Source of the DNA: Sodiomyces alkalinus F11
Taxonomy: Eukaryota > Ascomycota > Sordariomycetes > Glomerellales > Plectosphaerellaceae
Assembly: GCF_003711515.1 (NCBI RefSeq)
Contig: NW_021167080.1
Span: 1,633,394-1,697,393, forward strand
Length of the DNA stretch: 64,000 bases
Direction of reading: 5' to 3'
Made by a program: the position numbers and the translations under genes
The notes under the pieces: model-generated
Databases searched by the model: none
What the model saw: the letters and a program-made list of their open reading frames with translations, nothing else
What the model was told of the DNA's origin: nothing
Shown: in pieces, positions 1-11,429 of the stretch
Numbering within the stretch: the first letter of the stretch is position 1
Layout: each line of letters opens with the position of its first letter

Positions 1-2598
1 TGTCCCCGTTGCGAAACGTGCTCGACGAGCCCGCAATCGAATCGAGGACGATGAAGACGAGGTCATGCAGGACTCACCGGGTCCCGTATTGAACGCCTGC
101 AAGAAAGAGGAAAAGAAACAAGTTTCAAGACGCAAATCGCCATCCCCTGCCCCTTCTCCACCCATCAAGGAGGAGACGGGGGACGATGTCGAATCTGCGG
201 CGTCAGCCGAAGTCGAGGATGATCTCGCCGCCTCGTCATCCACAGAATCCGAAATCGAAGACGGCGCCGAGGAAGCTCCGCAGAAGAAGGGGAAGAAGGC
301 AAAGGGAAAGGATGTAAAGTCCACCGCCAGAGCACTGGGAGAAATCACCGCCAAATCGAAAGATCCATACCCCGACTGGAAGAAAGGAGACCCAGTCCCT
401 TATGCTGCGCTCTGCAAAACCTTCTCCCTGATCGAACTCACCACCAAGCGACTCGAGATTATGGCCCACTGCTCCAAGTTCCTCCGACAAGTTCTGCGCC
501 TGACGCCGGACGATCTGCTCCCCACCGTACTTCTCATGATCAACAAACTTGCCCCTGACTACGCCGGCATCGAGCTCGGCATTGGCGAGTCCCTCATTAT
601 GAAAGCCATCGGAGAGACGACCGGTAGGTCGCTGCAAATCATAAAACAAGACCAGAAGGAAATTGGAGACCTCGGCCTCGTTGCCGTCAAGAGCAGGTCA
701 ACTCAGCCGACCATGTTCAAGCCGAAACCCCTTACCGTTAGAGGGGTGCATAAGGGGCTGATGGGCGTCGCAACCGTCATGGGGAACGGTGCCCAGGGCC
801 GGAAGGTCGACGGGATCAAGAAGCTGCTCTCCGCTGCTGACTCCAATTCCACCGGCAAGGTCGACATCACCAAAGACAAGGGCGGCCCTAGTGAGGCCAA
901 GTACTTGATTCGTTTCCTCGAAGGCAAACTTAGACTGGGCCTTGCCGAGAGGACTGTTCTCGTATCTTTGGCGCAAGCGGTGGTGAACCACGAGGCTGCC
1001 CTGAAGGGACAGGCCGCGAGTCCTTCGGACGTTGAGAAGGCCGAGGCCATGCTCAAGACCGTATACAGGCATGTGGACTCTTTCCCTATTTTCTTCTCCC
1101 TCTCTCCCTCTCTCTCTCCCTCTCGTGCACATTATCTGCCTACTGACACACTACACCTGCATCAGTGAGCTTCCAAGTTACGACGTCATCATTCCCACCA
1201 TGGTCGAGCATGGCATCATGAACCTCAGAGACCATTGCAAGTTGAAACCCGGTGTTCCCCTCAAGCCCATGTTGGCCAAGCCAACCAAGGCCATCACGGA
1301 AGTGCTGGATCGCTTCGAAAACCAAACTTTTACTTGCGAGTACAAGTACGACGGCGAACGAGCCCAGATACACTACGTTGCCAAAACCGCCGACGAGGAG
1401 CTCAGTCAATCGTTGCCCGGGGCGACCAAGGAAGCGGGCGATGGAGTCGCCAACATCTTCTCCCGGAACTCGGAAGACCTGTCGAAGAAGTATCCGGACA
1501 TCCTGGCCAAGCTGCACACCTGGGTCAAGCACGACACGCAGAGCTTTGTTCTGGACTGCGAGACGGTGGCGTGGGATATGACCGAGAAGAAGGTCCTGCC
1601 TTTCCAACAGCTCATGACGCGCAAGCGAAAGGATGTCAAGGTCGAGGACGTCAAGGTCAAGGTGTGCGTGTTTGCCTTTGACCTCCTCTATCTCAACGGA
1701 GTGCCGCTGGTGAAGAAGTCGCTCCGGGAACGGCGCGAGTTGTTGACTCGGGCTTTCGTTCCTGTCGAGGGGGAGTTTGCCCTTGCCACGCATATGAATG
1801 GTCAGGAGCTCGAGCAGATCCAGGAGTTCCTGGACGAGAGTGTCAAGGCTTCGTGTGAGGGTCTCATGGTGAAGATGCTGGATGGCGATGAGAGCGGGTA
1901 CGAACCCAGCAAGCGCAGTCGGAATTGGCTCAAGGTATGCTCTCCCTCTTATCTCATTCTTCGGTTTTATTCTTCTTTTTCTTTTCTTCTTTTCCCTACG
2001 TTTTTGCACTTGTCCGCGAGGCAGCATACTGACTTCATCTGCTTTCTTTCTTCTTCCGTAGATCAAGAAAGACTACCTCTCGGGCGTAGGCGACTCCCTC
2101 GATCTAGTCGTCTTGGGCGCATACCATGGCAAGGGAAAGCGTACATCAGTCTATGGCGCCTTTCTGCTCGCCTGCTACAACCCTTCATCCGAGACGTACG
2201 AAACGGTGTGCAACATTGGCACGGGCTTCTCGGAAGCCGTCCTCGAGGAACTCCACAAGCAGTTGTCCGCCATCGTCATCGACAGGCCGAAGCCTTTCTA
2301 CTCGCACTCCGCCGGCGGTCAGCACCAGCCCGACGTCTGGTTCGAGCCGCGCTTCGTCTGGGAGGTCAAGACGGCCGACCTGACGCTCAGCCCGCGCTAC
2401 AAGGCGGGGTGCAAGGAAGGGGTCGACCCTTCGGGCGAGAAGGGCATATCCCTTCGGTTCCCGCGGTTCATCAAGGTGCGCGACGACAAGAAGCCGGACG
2501 AGGCGACGAGTAGTCGGCAGGTTGCCGAGATGTACCGTAAACAGGAGGCCGTGACGAAGAACAAGGGCCCTGCCGTGGATGATGACTTTGAGTACTGA
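1..2598 (+). CDS. DNA ligase I (ATP-dependent), 5' partial
   Basis: ATP-dependent nuclear DNA ligase that seals Okazaki-fragment and repair nicks (Cdc9/Lig1 family). The reading frame is open from base 2, so the start codon and any PCNA-binding N-terminus lie outside the window. Exons read 2-1068, 1166-1934 and 2062-2598, giving 790 residues here. The N-terminal part is acidic and lysine-rich, followed by the DNA-binding domain. The catalytic lysine sits in KYDGER (codons from 1344). Other nucleotidyltransferase motifs are LDCETVAWD, FAFDLLYLNG, EGLMVK and NWLKIKKDY, the last split by intron 2. Intron 1 (1069-1165) has a GC donor: the nearby GT at 1061 would bring TGA in frame at the next exon, while the GC donor gives a serine and restores the conserved ELPSYDVIIP stretch. 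The gene converges on the CLC gene. Family assignment is very secure. Confidence 0.95.
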
Positions 2599-2981
2599 GT
2601 AACTGGTTAGAAATCATCAACCGCGGGGAGGGGAGGTCGGGTTCCCGAGTTATATAAGTGGCAAAAGCAGGCCGGTCGGTGCTCTTTCGCAGCCTTTCCG
2701 TCAGTGTATTTATTTATGCACTTGTCTTCTTCTGGTGACGGGAGTTCAACGGGCCAACGGGCGTACAATGGGACTTGAAATGTGTTTCCCTTTGCCTCGT
2801 GATTGTTTAGGGATAGAGGGCGCGTTACTTTGAAATAAAAAGCATGGATGGCATCGAACTGGACAGCCCTTTCTTCGCGTGTGCGGGACAGTACTCATGT
2901 CGAAAAGAAAAGACTGAAAAAAATCATCTCTAATGGACTTCTATATATCTGCACAAAAAAAACAACGAGTACCCCCGACAA
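2599..2981. other. Convergent 3' spacer, ligase/CLC
   Basis: This 383-bp stretch lies between two gene 3' ends. It holds an AATAAA-like sequence near 2833 (gaaataaaaag) that could serve the ligase transcript. No coding or RNA signal was seen. Confidence 0.5.
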
Positions 2982-5900
2982 TCATAACATCGGCCCTCTG
3001 TCAACAGCCTGGCTAACACCCTCTTCGTGGTCATGACCCGCCAACAGCATCTCGTCATCACCATGCGCCGCAGCGTCCCCCGATACACCCGGTCCGACGC
3101 CGCCACTGCCGCCGTGCGCACCGGCAATGCCGATACCCGTGCCAGCGGTACCCCTCGTCTCTTCGGCTCCGTTGAGCACGTACCAGACGTCCTTCTTGGT
3201 GAGGAGGCCCTGGAGGGCGCCGCGGTCGGCGAAGAGCACGTAGCGGAGACCGAGTTTCTGGAAGTAGGAGACGACGAGGTGGAGGCTCGCGCGGGAGGGG
3301 AGGGTGATGGGTGTCTGGTCCATCCAGGGGCGGAGGTCGAGGGTGGTGCGGGGGTCGGCGAGGGGTTGGTGGGAGAAGAAGGCTTCCGTCTCGGGCGGGA
3401 GGGAGCGCGGGGGTTGGGTCGAGGAACGGAGGTTGTAGGACAGCTCGGCGCGGGAGATGTAGCCGAGGAGGACGGCGTCGCGGGGGTCGGAAATGACGGG
3501 AAAACCCCGGTGGGGGTGGGTTTCGAGGATGGAGGTCAGGGAGGCGATGGTATGGCCCGTGGCAGTGAGAACAATGAGGTCCTCGATGCGGGTCATAATC
3601 TGCGAGGCGGGGATGTCCGGGATGGTGGCAGTTTCGGCGTCGGAGTTGTCGAGGAAGGGGTACTCGTTGAAATGGATCCAGGCGTCGTAGATGCCGCGGC
3701 GCGAGAAGGCGTCGCCGACCCATTTGGAGATCATGACGGCCACCATCATAGGGAGGACGTACGTCAGGGCGCCGGTTAGCTCGAACATGATGACCACGAT
3801 GGAGACGGTCATGCGAGTGACGCCGGCCAGGGTGGCGGCCGCACCGACGACGGCGTACGTGGCTGGGTTGACGCAGGGAATGTCTGGCTCGCAAGACAGG
3901 AACGGAACAAAAGTTGGGAAGCTGGCAACCCAAATCTCCATTAGAATGCCGACGGCGCGGCCCGTCAAGGCGCCGATGGCCATGGAAGGGAGGATGATTC
4001 CTGCTGGGAGCTGCAAGCCGAAGGTGACGGCCGCCAGGTAGAAACCCAGGATAGCAGCGAAAAGGAGGAGCACAATCGTGGTACCGGAGGCGGCCCCTGT
4101 CTTACAAAGACCCATGGGGTCTTCCCTGACCTGATCACACTCGATGAAAAGATTGGAAACGAGATCTGAGGACTGAAGTTTCATGTAGAAGTTGGGATAG
4201 TTGGTAAGGGCGGTCAGGAGGGCAACAGCCACGACCTGGACGATAGGGCCTGGAAGCCAGGAAGTGTTCTTCTTCCAGCGAGCAACAGCCATGTTGGCCT
4301 TGATGAATAGCCCGCCATAGACACCCTAGAATGAGAAGGGGCCAGACGCTGTTAGCGCGGGCCGTGAAAGGAGGGAAACGGCGGGGGTTTTGTTTTGTAG
4401 TGTGGGCCAACATACCCCTATTATCCCGAGTATAGCATAAGGGACAATCTCGAAATCTGTCCATTCTGTACTGAATTTAGTCTGGTAAAGGACAAGCTGT
4501 CCGGATCGCAGAGGATCGACGGCCTGGAGCATGACGGCTGCTGTCATGGCGCATACGAAGCTTTGCCACATAGTCTTGTCTGGAAAGTAGTACGATATTT
4601 GCTGAGAATTGCACGTTAGAACGGGGGACGACGTCGTAAGTCAGGGGACGCGGAAGGCCAGGTACCTCGAGTGAAAACAGGACGCCTCCGATGGGAGAGC
4701 CGAAGGCGACGGAGATGCCAGATGCCGCTGCAGCGGACAGAACTTCTCGCTTCCGAGCTGTATATGCGGTTAAAACAGAAGAGACCAAAGACATGTGGAG
4801 AAACGATGATGGACATGCCTTCATTGCCTTTGATGGCGGGAAACAGTTTGATAAATAGGTTGGCGCAGCAGCAGGCCACATGAACCAAGGGGCCTTCCTT
4901 GCCTAGCCACATGCCCGAGGCCACGGCAAGGCACTATAGAATACACGGCCTGGGTTAGAAACAAGTCATGGCCTAGTACAGGAGAGTCTCAGAGAGGGAG
5001 ATATGGCATACCAAACCCAGAGACTTGGTGAGGAGCGTCCATGCGCCGAGGAATCGACGTATAACAAAGCCGCCGAGTACCGTCTTGATCTCGGGTATAC
5101 CGCTATGTCTCGCATAGATGCCATATTCCTGGACCAGAAAAGCCGCCACGGACGCCCAGAAGACCTTTTGGTCGTGATTTTGGTCAGTCAAGAGTCCTTT
5201 GGGATAAGCTGACGCTTCTCATTTGGCGGGAGGGAGAAAGAGAGGACAGAAGAGGGAAAAGATGGGGGACGCACCGCAAAGAAGAGGTAGAAGAAATACT
5301 CGAGAAACCACTGCCCACTGGCCGAGGTCACTCGCAGCGCCTTCGCCCAAGGTGTCCAACCCTTGCAGTTGGAGAGCTCGTCGTAGCCATAGCAGCAGAA
5401 CGACCTGCTCAGGTAGAAGGCTCCGCCTTCGGGCCCGCTGGCGCAGTACCCCAGCTTCAAATCCCCCAGCCAATCCGCCGTAACGTTGATACCTGCCGAC
5501 GCAGCCCCGACGGCGAGGCCCGTGAGGATCAGAATGACCCATACCTGGCTGGCATCGGCGAACTGCTGCGCTATGCCCAGCAAGCCGCGCCCGCTGGAGC
5601 GCAGCACGCGCAGCCTCTGGCGCTCCTTTGTGTATTCGAATATCCAGTCGATGGCCGTCAAATCTTCGTAGCCGACGCGACGGCCGGGCCCTTCGACGTA
5701 CCAATCCAACGGTCCTCCGTCTTTAGGCCCTTGATTGAGGTTGTGTGGGGTGCCCGTGGTAGGCCCTGAACTCGGAGGCGCGTGGGCGTCGAGTCCGAAG
5801 CTGTGTCTCGGAGTCATCGATTGAGGGGTTGACTGAGGCGAGATATTGGACGGGCGACCGGCGAGGGCCGAGAGGAAACGGGCGGGCGCGGAGAAGAGAC

Positions 5901-6183
5901 CCTGTTTCTGTCTCCGTTTGAAGGAAAGAGGTCCGTCTAGGCTCCCCCGGATGGGGTCCTGGGCGAATATGTCTGCTTCGGCCTCCCTCCGAGTATTGAA
6001 ATTCGAATCAAAGTCTCCATCGTCTCCGTCTATGAGAATATCGTCTAGCTCGTCTCGGTCGTCGGGGTTTGGCGGGCGCATGCTTCTATGATTCGGGTTC
6101 GGGGGCGGGTTCGGGGGCGGGTTCGAGGAGCGAGACGAGGATGAGGAGGGGGCATTTGGGTCATTGCTGAAAGGGCCAGCCAT
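2982..6183 (-). CDS. CLC-family chloride channel/transporter with two CBS domains
   Basis: CLC anion transporter of the Gef1/ClC-3-like group, expected in Golgi, endosome or vacuole membranes. Six exons fit conserved sequence: 6183-5275, 5164-5012, 4933-4819, 4757-4666, 4601-4416 and 4325-2982, giving 932 residues. A Ser/Pro/Asp-rich cytosolic N-terminus precedes the membrane domain. Selectivity motifs are HSGIPE, LGKEGP (gating glutamate about residue 367) and [10 protein letters not shown]. The C-terminus carries two CBS domains (after about residue 670). Intron 3 (4818-4758) starts with GC, not GT. The splice 4666|4601 gives SLE-QISYYF, so the second glutamate of the usual LEE, the proton glutamate of CLC exchangers, reads as glutamine. 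Start: the Met at 6183 (MAGPFSNDP); another in-frame ATG lies 21 bases upstream at 6204. The spacer to the neurochondrin-like gene is divergent and may hold both promoters. Confidence 0.93.
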
Positions 6184-6775
6184 TATGGTCTGCTGGCTAC
6201 ACACGTATCCCCTCGGGCTTATGTTGGTCGCATCCTCTCATGTCGGTACATCCCCGTCCAGACGCTTGAACTTGCGGAGGGTGAGGCGATGGGGGTCCTG
6301 AGTAGGCGACAGCCGTGTCATCTGTGGCTGGAGCGGAGAGGACAGAGTGACAAGGCTGGGCAGTTCGGGTCGAGTCGGGGAGAACAAGCCACTTCCGCCG
6401 AGTGGCGCACCGCTAAGATAAGCTGATTGCAAGCTCCCAAAAGGTACGTCACTCGCGCCTCCCTGGATTTGTTCACTCCACTACCTACCTTAAGGTACCT
6501 TAAAGGTACCTTACTACCTTACCTTATTCTCCACACCATGATCATGGTTCATACAGTACAATATTTGACGACCTGAATGCCATTGAATCCATCTCCATGT
6601 CGCTGTTCAATAAAAGGGTGGCAGAAAACAAAAGAGAATGGTATACGTCGCAATCCGGGGCATATCGAACATGATTTAAAGAAGCCACCTAGGCTTAACC
6701 GCTTAACCCGGCTCTCTCATTCCACCAGGGGTTGATTAAGATCATCTCATCATCTCATTTCAGCGTACGTCCGAA
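6184..6775. promoter_or_regulatory. Divergent promoter spacer, CLC / neurochondrin-like gene
   Basis: This 592-bp spacer separates two divergent starts. A dense block of ACCTTA/AAGGTACC palindromic repeats lies at about 6480-6528. No TATA box is obvious. The short open frame at 6238-6432 has no coding character. Confidence 0.45.
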
Positions 6776-8417
6776 ATGGTCGAGGGGCAAAAGTCATCAG
6801 ACAAGGGGAAAGGCCCAGACATTGGAGATGGACCTCGCGAGGACAACGGACCTGAAGCGTCTCAACCGAACAGCACGATTCTCGACAATATCCGGTCGTC
6901 TCTGAGGCGCAAGGATGACACCTCCAGGTTCGTGGGGTTGACCATGCTCAGGGCTTTCCTCGACTCGTCATCCGAGCTTCGGAGTGATCCTGATATCCTC
7001 CTCTCACTTTGGGAAGCCATTTCTCCCAAATTCCTGGATCGCCTCATCAAATCTAAGAACGTCCAGGGACAGGGCGATAAGTCCACGTACCCTACGTTAG
7101 ACCTAGGAGTGTTGGTCATTCACAGGTTTACGCTATTGCTCCCCGAGCAGGCCAAGAGAAGCGACGGGCTCGTAGGGAGAATCCCAACATTGGTGGATGC
7201 CGTTCTACGTAGGTGAGTAACGACCCAGCGGTTGTTGATCTGACCTTCGACTGAGCCACTCGAACTCGTCTCGGACTGATAAATCCCTGTAGCTCCGAAG
7301 AAACGACTCAGCGCATTGTACAGACATTACTCGAACTCGTCACCTTCCATGAAGGGTCTGCTGCGCTGATAAGCGTCTCTGACCTGAGCCCCTTGGTTGA
7401 GGTTGCACCGAGCCAGCGCCTGGTCCTTAGTATCTTCGATCGTGCGTGGCTCAACTGCATGGCCGCCGGTCATGGCAAGACGCCCCTCACAGGGAGTATC
7501 GACCAGACCATCCAAGGACTTGTATCCGCCTTCAAAGGCACCGACGGCGTAACTTTTCTTCAGTTCCTCGGAGACTTCCTTCGAAAATCCCAACCAGAGG
7601 TAAGACCTGGCCCCAGATAATCGATGCGAACAGGGAAGAAGAAAAAGTAAAAAAAAGTAAAAAGTAAAAAACCCCTCCAGCTAACAAGTGGCCTCCAACC
7701 CAGGCACTGCCTCCCCATCCGAGATGGATCCAATCTGTTGTCCAACTCGTCCGGAATCTCCTGACGAGCAGACCCAATCCAGCTGCCCGAAACGCTTATA
7801 CCCTCGTCTCCGCCTCCCTGCTCGAGGTCTACCCCGCCGACGCGTCTCGGCTTCTCTTCACCACGGATGTCAAGGATGACAAGCCCTTCGCTTACCTGCT
7901 CATCACCTTGATTCTCACAGACATTCGGGCAACCATCCCCCGTCTGCTCTCTCTCCTCAACGATCCCAGCTATCCCGACACGGCAAAACAAATAGGCTCG
8001 GCCTTCGACATTGTCACCCATTTCGTCGGTTATCTCGTCAGGTCCATAGACGCCTTAGTAAACGAGGATACCGAGAATGAGGACATGTCTATCATGCTGC
8101 CGGCCGAATTCCTTTTGAAGATCAGGACAAACATCACGGAGACCATGTCACTGACCATTGAGTTCCTCCGGGACAGGTGGGACGCCTCGGTTGCCGGCGC
8201 CATGGGCCTGCACCCTGACGCACGTCCCGGCGCCGCCGAGCACTGGAAAGGCTACCTTCCCATTTCCTGGGAGTCGACTCGGGACGTTGTCGACAACGAC
8301 CCTCTGATCCTTGCCGCCATACGGGCCCTTGCCCTCTGGCTCCGCGAAGATGACAACAAGCAGCTGCGCAAGGAGTCTGCGGGCCTGACGGACCTGTTCC
8401 TGGACCTCTACGAGAGT

Positions 8418-8449
<32 letters not shown>

Positions 8450-9047
8450 TAACAACAACGACAACAGTATCACTGCGGATCGCCTCGACTTCCGTTCCGC
8501 CGTGCTCGTCGCCTTGGAGGGCGTCATGGTCGAAGAGAAAGGCATACACGCGTTCATCAAGAACGAGGGCTGGAAGATCCTCTCGAAGGATCTGTTTAGC
8601 ATCCTTCAGGCGGTTTCAACGGCAACGGCATCGGCATCGGCATCGGCATCGGCTGCAGACCACCTACGTCGCGATAGTGAGGCCGTCCGAGGCCGGGAGA
8701 TCGTCCGCGTCCTCCTCGCCTTCGTTGAGTCTGAGGAACATGGGACAGAAGAGGATTGGATGGGCGTCATAACGGCTGTTGCTGCTTGGTCGCCTCCTGA
8801 CGATGCTTCGCTGCCCCTCGTCGTGCAGGAGTTTTTGGCCGCCGTGCTGCAGCTTGCCACGGCCCTGCTAGCTAATGCTCACGACGGGGTGAGAAAACGA
8901 TATGCATATTCGACCAGCGCCATAGTCGGAATTGCGACGCAGCTGCAGGAAGGTTTGGACGGCGAGGAGGGGAGGGAGGCGGGCGACGGCGGAGCATTGA
9001 GGGAGTCGTTGGACGACGTTTTCGCGACGCTGGGGTCTTTGGACTAG
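6776..9047 (+). CDS. Neurochondrin-family protein
   Basis: Large helical-repeat protein resembling fungal neurochondrin (DUF1941) homologues; in animals neurochondrin is a cytosolic leucine-rich protein, and the fungal role is not established. Exons 6776-7212, 7293-7599 and 7704-9047 join cleanly in frame (695 residues, the usual size of the family). The chain is leucine-rich and helical throughout, consistent with an ARM/HEAT-like fold, with no catalytic motif. Two low-complexity inserts interrupt it: a serine run from AGC repeats near 8416-8442, and an Ala/Ser run from GCATCG repeats near 8625-8652. It is convergent with the Vma22-like gene, about 200 bp away. The family call rests on length, the internal LLSLWEAISPKFLDRL-type N-terminal repeat and overall layout from memory; a profile search would settle it. 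Confidence 0.7.
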
Positions 9048-9249
9048 GTTATCACTTTGTAGGGGTCGTGGGAACTCATGGTTGGGTACAATGTGGCCGG
9101 TAATCTGTATTGTTGGGCAACCTTTGAAACCGAGGACGTATCTGCCACCCACTACATGGCGTGGGCAAATTATAAAGATGGCCACCATAGCTACACTGAG
9201 AAATGTGCATCTTCAGAACCATGACTAGACTATAAGGCCATGGCGACAG

Positions 9250-9930
9250 TTAAGAGGTCTCTTCCACTGGACTACAAGCTGCTTCAGGAGATGGAACTTG
9301 CGTGCGGCTCGCCTCCGAATCTTTATCACATGCCGGCGTCACCGCAGCGGCAGCGGCAGCGGCTTTAGCCTTGGCCCTCTTCTTGCGAGCCCTGCGGATC
9401 TCAATCTCGAGATGCTGCAGTTCAGCGTTGACGGTGACGAGGCGGGGGATGATATCTTGAACGGCGCGGACCGCTTGGGATTGGGCTTGCCGTAATGTCA
9501 TAGGAGCTAATATGCCATACCAGTGGATGGGATCACGATGCCTTGGTTTGGTTCTAGTGGTGGTGTCCTCGGAGGCCTCTTTGGGCGGTTCCCCGCCTTC
9601 CTGCTGGTCGTCGACCGGGAGAGATGAGGCGTCTTCTGTTTTCGTGTCCGTGTCAACCATGCCTTCGGTTGGTGGCATGGTGACTTCAAAGCGAGGCGGT
9701 GAGCGGTCGTCCTGGCGCCTGATGGTGAGAGTCCGCGAAGCTTGCATTCGGTCGTCATAGTAGTCCTGGCCGTAGCGCATGCCGCGTTCCGCGGTGAAGT
9801 TGGCGCGGGCCAGGTTTTGATACATGGCAGCCTGTGCCTTGCCGAGAGAATCACGGAGGGTGGTGTACTCGTCGAGAAGGTCCAGATACCGCTCGAGAAG
9901 CTGCTCAATGCGCGGGACGTCGTGCATCAT
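9250..9930 (-). CDS. Vma22/CCDC115-like V-ATPase assembly factor
   Basis: Intronless 226-residue protein resembling Vma22 (CCDC115 in animals), an ER-associated factor needed with Vma12 and Vma21 to assemble the Vo sector of the vacuolar ATPase. The N-terminal helix (IEQLLERYLDLLDEYTTL) is followed by a disordered acidic linker. The family-typical C-terminal block PIHWYGILAPMTLRQAQ comes next, then a long amphipathic helix ending in IEIRRARKKRAKAK and an alanine run. The first Met of the frame is used; a second Met follows directly. No membrane segment is present, as expected for Vma22. The assignment is from the WYGIL..LRQAQ and EIRRARKK signatures, and I am moderately sure. Confidence 0.72.
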   Translation of the reverse strand: MMHDVPRIEQLLERYLDLLDEYTTLRDSLGKAQAAMYQNLARANFTAERGMRYGQDYYDDRMQASRTLTIRRQDDRSPPRFEVTMPPTEGMVDTDTKTEDASSLPVDDQQEGGEPPKEASEDTTTRTKPRHRDPIHWYGILAPMTLRQAQSQAVRAVQDIIPRLVTVNAELQHLEIEIRRARKKRAKAKAAAAAAAVTPACDKDSEASRTQVPSPEAACSPVEETS

Positions 9931-11421
9931 CGTTGCGGGTTGCCGGACGCGATTTTCTTTTTCTTCTTTTCCCAGTGAAGCAAATAGGGAGAGAGGTTGT
10001 AGATGGGCGGAATCGTTTGACCCGGTGCTTTACCAACTGAGTCTGATGACTGCTTGGAAAGGTAGGAGGGTAGTTCACCAGATGCAGGTGATGGTACTTT
10101 ACAGAGAGTGAAATGTGCAGCCGGTAAACAACAGAAGGTAGCGAACCCAAGAGCGGCCGCTGAAGTTCGATGGACGACGTTCGATTCTGACGTTTGTGGT
10201 TTGTTGAGGATGAGTGTAGCAACGGGGTTCCAGATATATTGCAGGTAGCGGTACAGGTTTGGCTAAGGCACTGCTTAGAAAAGTCCGCGTGTATCAGGAC
10301 GGGATGAAGTACAAAGACCGGGTCTCTAGCTGTCGGCATCTTAGTCAACTTCATCCACTTCATTGTCCAATCCGCGGGACCTCAAGTCCCAGTTGTTTCC
10401 GACTCACATACTCTTCTTACCTCTCTTCTCGGTGCAACCACCTCAGAAGTGGTGTCGTATCGTATAAGTGCTCAAGGAATAAATAGACGGTGCCGCTGGC
10501 CATTTCAAGGACCAACACAACGTCGAGTTATTAACAGGCCAATCGGCCTGAACGTCTTCCCCGTCCAGTGCCCAGTTAGCCCGTGGAGGCAGACAAAGAG
10601 GGGAGGGGAGGCGGGCGAGGGAAACAATCTGGTCTGCATAAACCCGAGGTGTATTTCGCTTCAGCTTGCGACAAAGTCAAGAAGAGTGCGAGGCATGGGG
10701 CGCACAACAGGACGGGCGCCGGTATTATTAGGCCGAGATCGACGCAATGGTTGGACCCCAAAGTGACTACACAAAACACATTGGGGTTGACGCCGGGTTA
10801 CAATGAGTACCTAAGGTAAGGTAGGCGAGGAAGGACAGAGATTGGACACTGAAGATTGTGCATTCTACGTGTACCTAAGGTACCTTAGGTACGTAGGTGC
10901 GATATTTCATGAGATGGGAACAGGTCAATGACTCGGACTTGCGCCCCACCACCGTCCTAGAGGAGCGATAATGATACCTAAGAAGAACCGGCCTCTTTTT
11001 TTGTCCCTTTTCTTTTATTGTATTCGTTTCGTCAAACATCATCCGCCCACCACACAACGATTTGAGCAAGCTTTCCGAGTCATTGGCCCTAACTGACATA
11101 GGTATTTATATGGATGGGTGCACAGAGACCTACGCGTCCGTGTCACAACGGATTATACTTCTACAACCGGTAATCATCCACCGACAGTTGAACATGCATC
11201 GGTTGGTTTGTCTGTCCCTGATGTACCGTGTGCAAAGTATACCGTATGTATAACCAAGCCCGACTTGTTTGGCAAGTTCTTCAAATCATGTATGATTCAA
11301 TTCAAGGGTATCTGCCCTTTAAAGGTACTTCTATTACAGTGCTAAATATATATACATCTTTATTTTTTATTTTTGTTTCGTTCCCGGATTCTTGCGCTTC
11401 TCTCTGTCTGCCTGGTATCTA
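9931..11421. other. Intergenic spacer upstream of the Vma22-like gene
   Basis: No gene is supported here. The spacer holds GGTAAGGTAGG and ACCTAAGGTACC palindromic repeats at about 10810-10827 and 10871-10896. Short open frames at 9905-10363, 10449-10766 and 10583-10819 have no start context, splice support or compositional coding signal. Confidence 0.5.
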
Positions 11422-11429
11422 ATAAGTTA
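11422..11429. repeat. Target-site duplication, left copy
   Basis: ATAAGTTA directly abuts the left end of the inverted-repeat element. The identical octamer follows its right end at 11891-11898. Confidence 0.8.

Noticed and set aside
1061..1066. GT donor for ligase intron 1
   Set aside because: Splicing here puts TGA first in the next exon. The GC donor at 1069 keeps the conserved frame.
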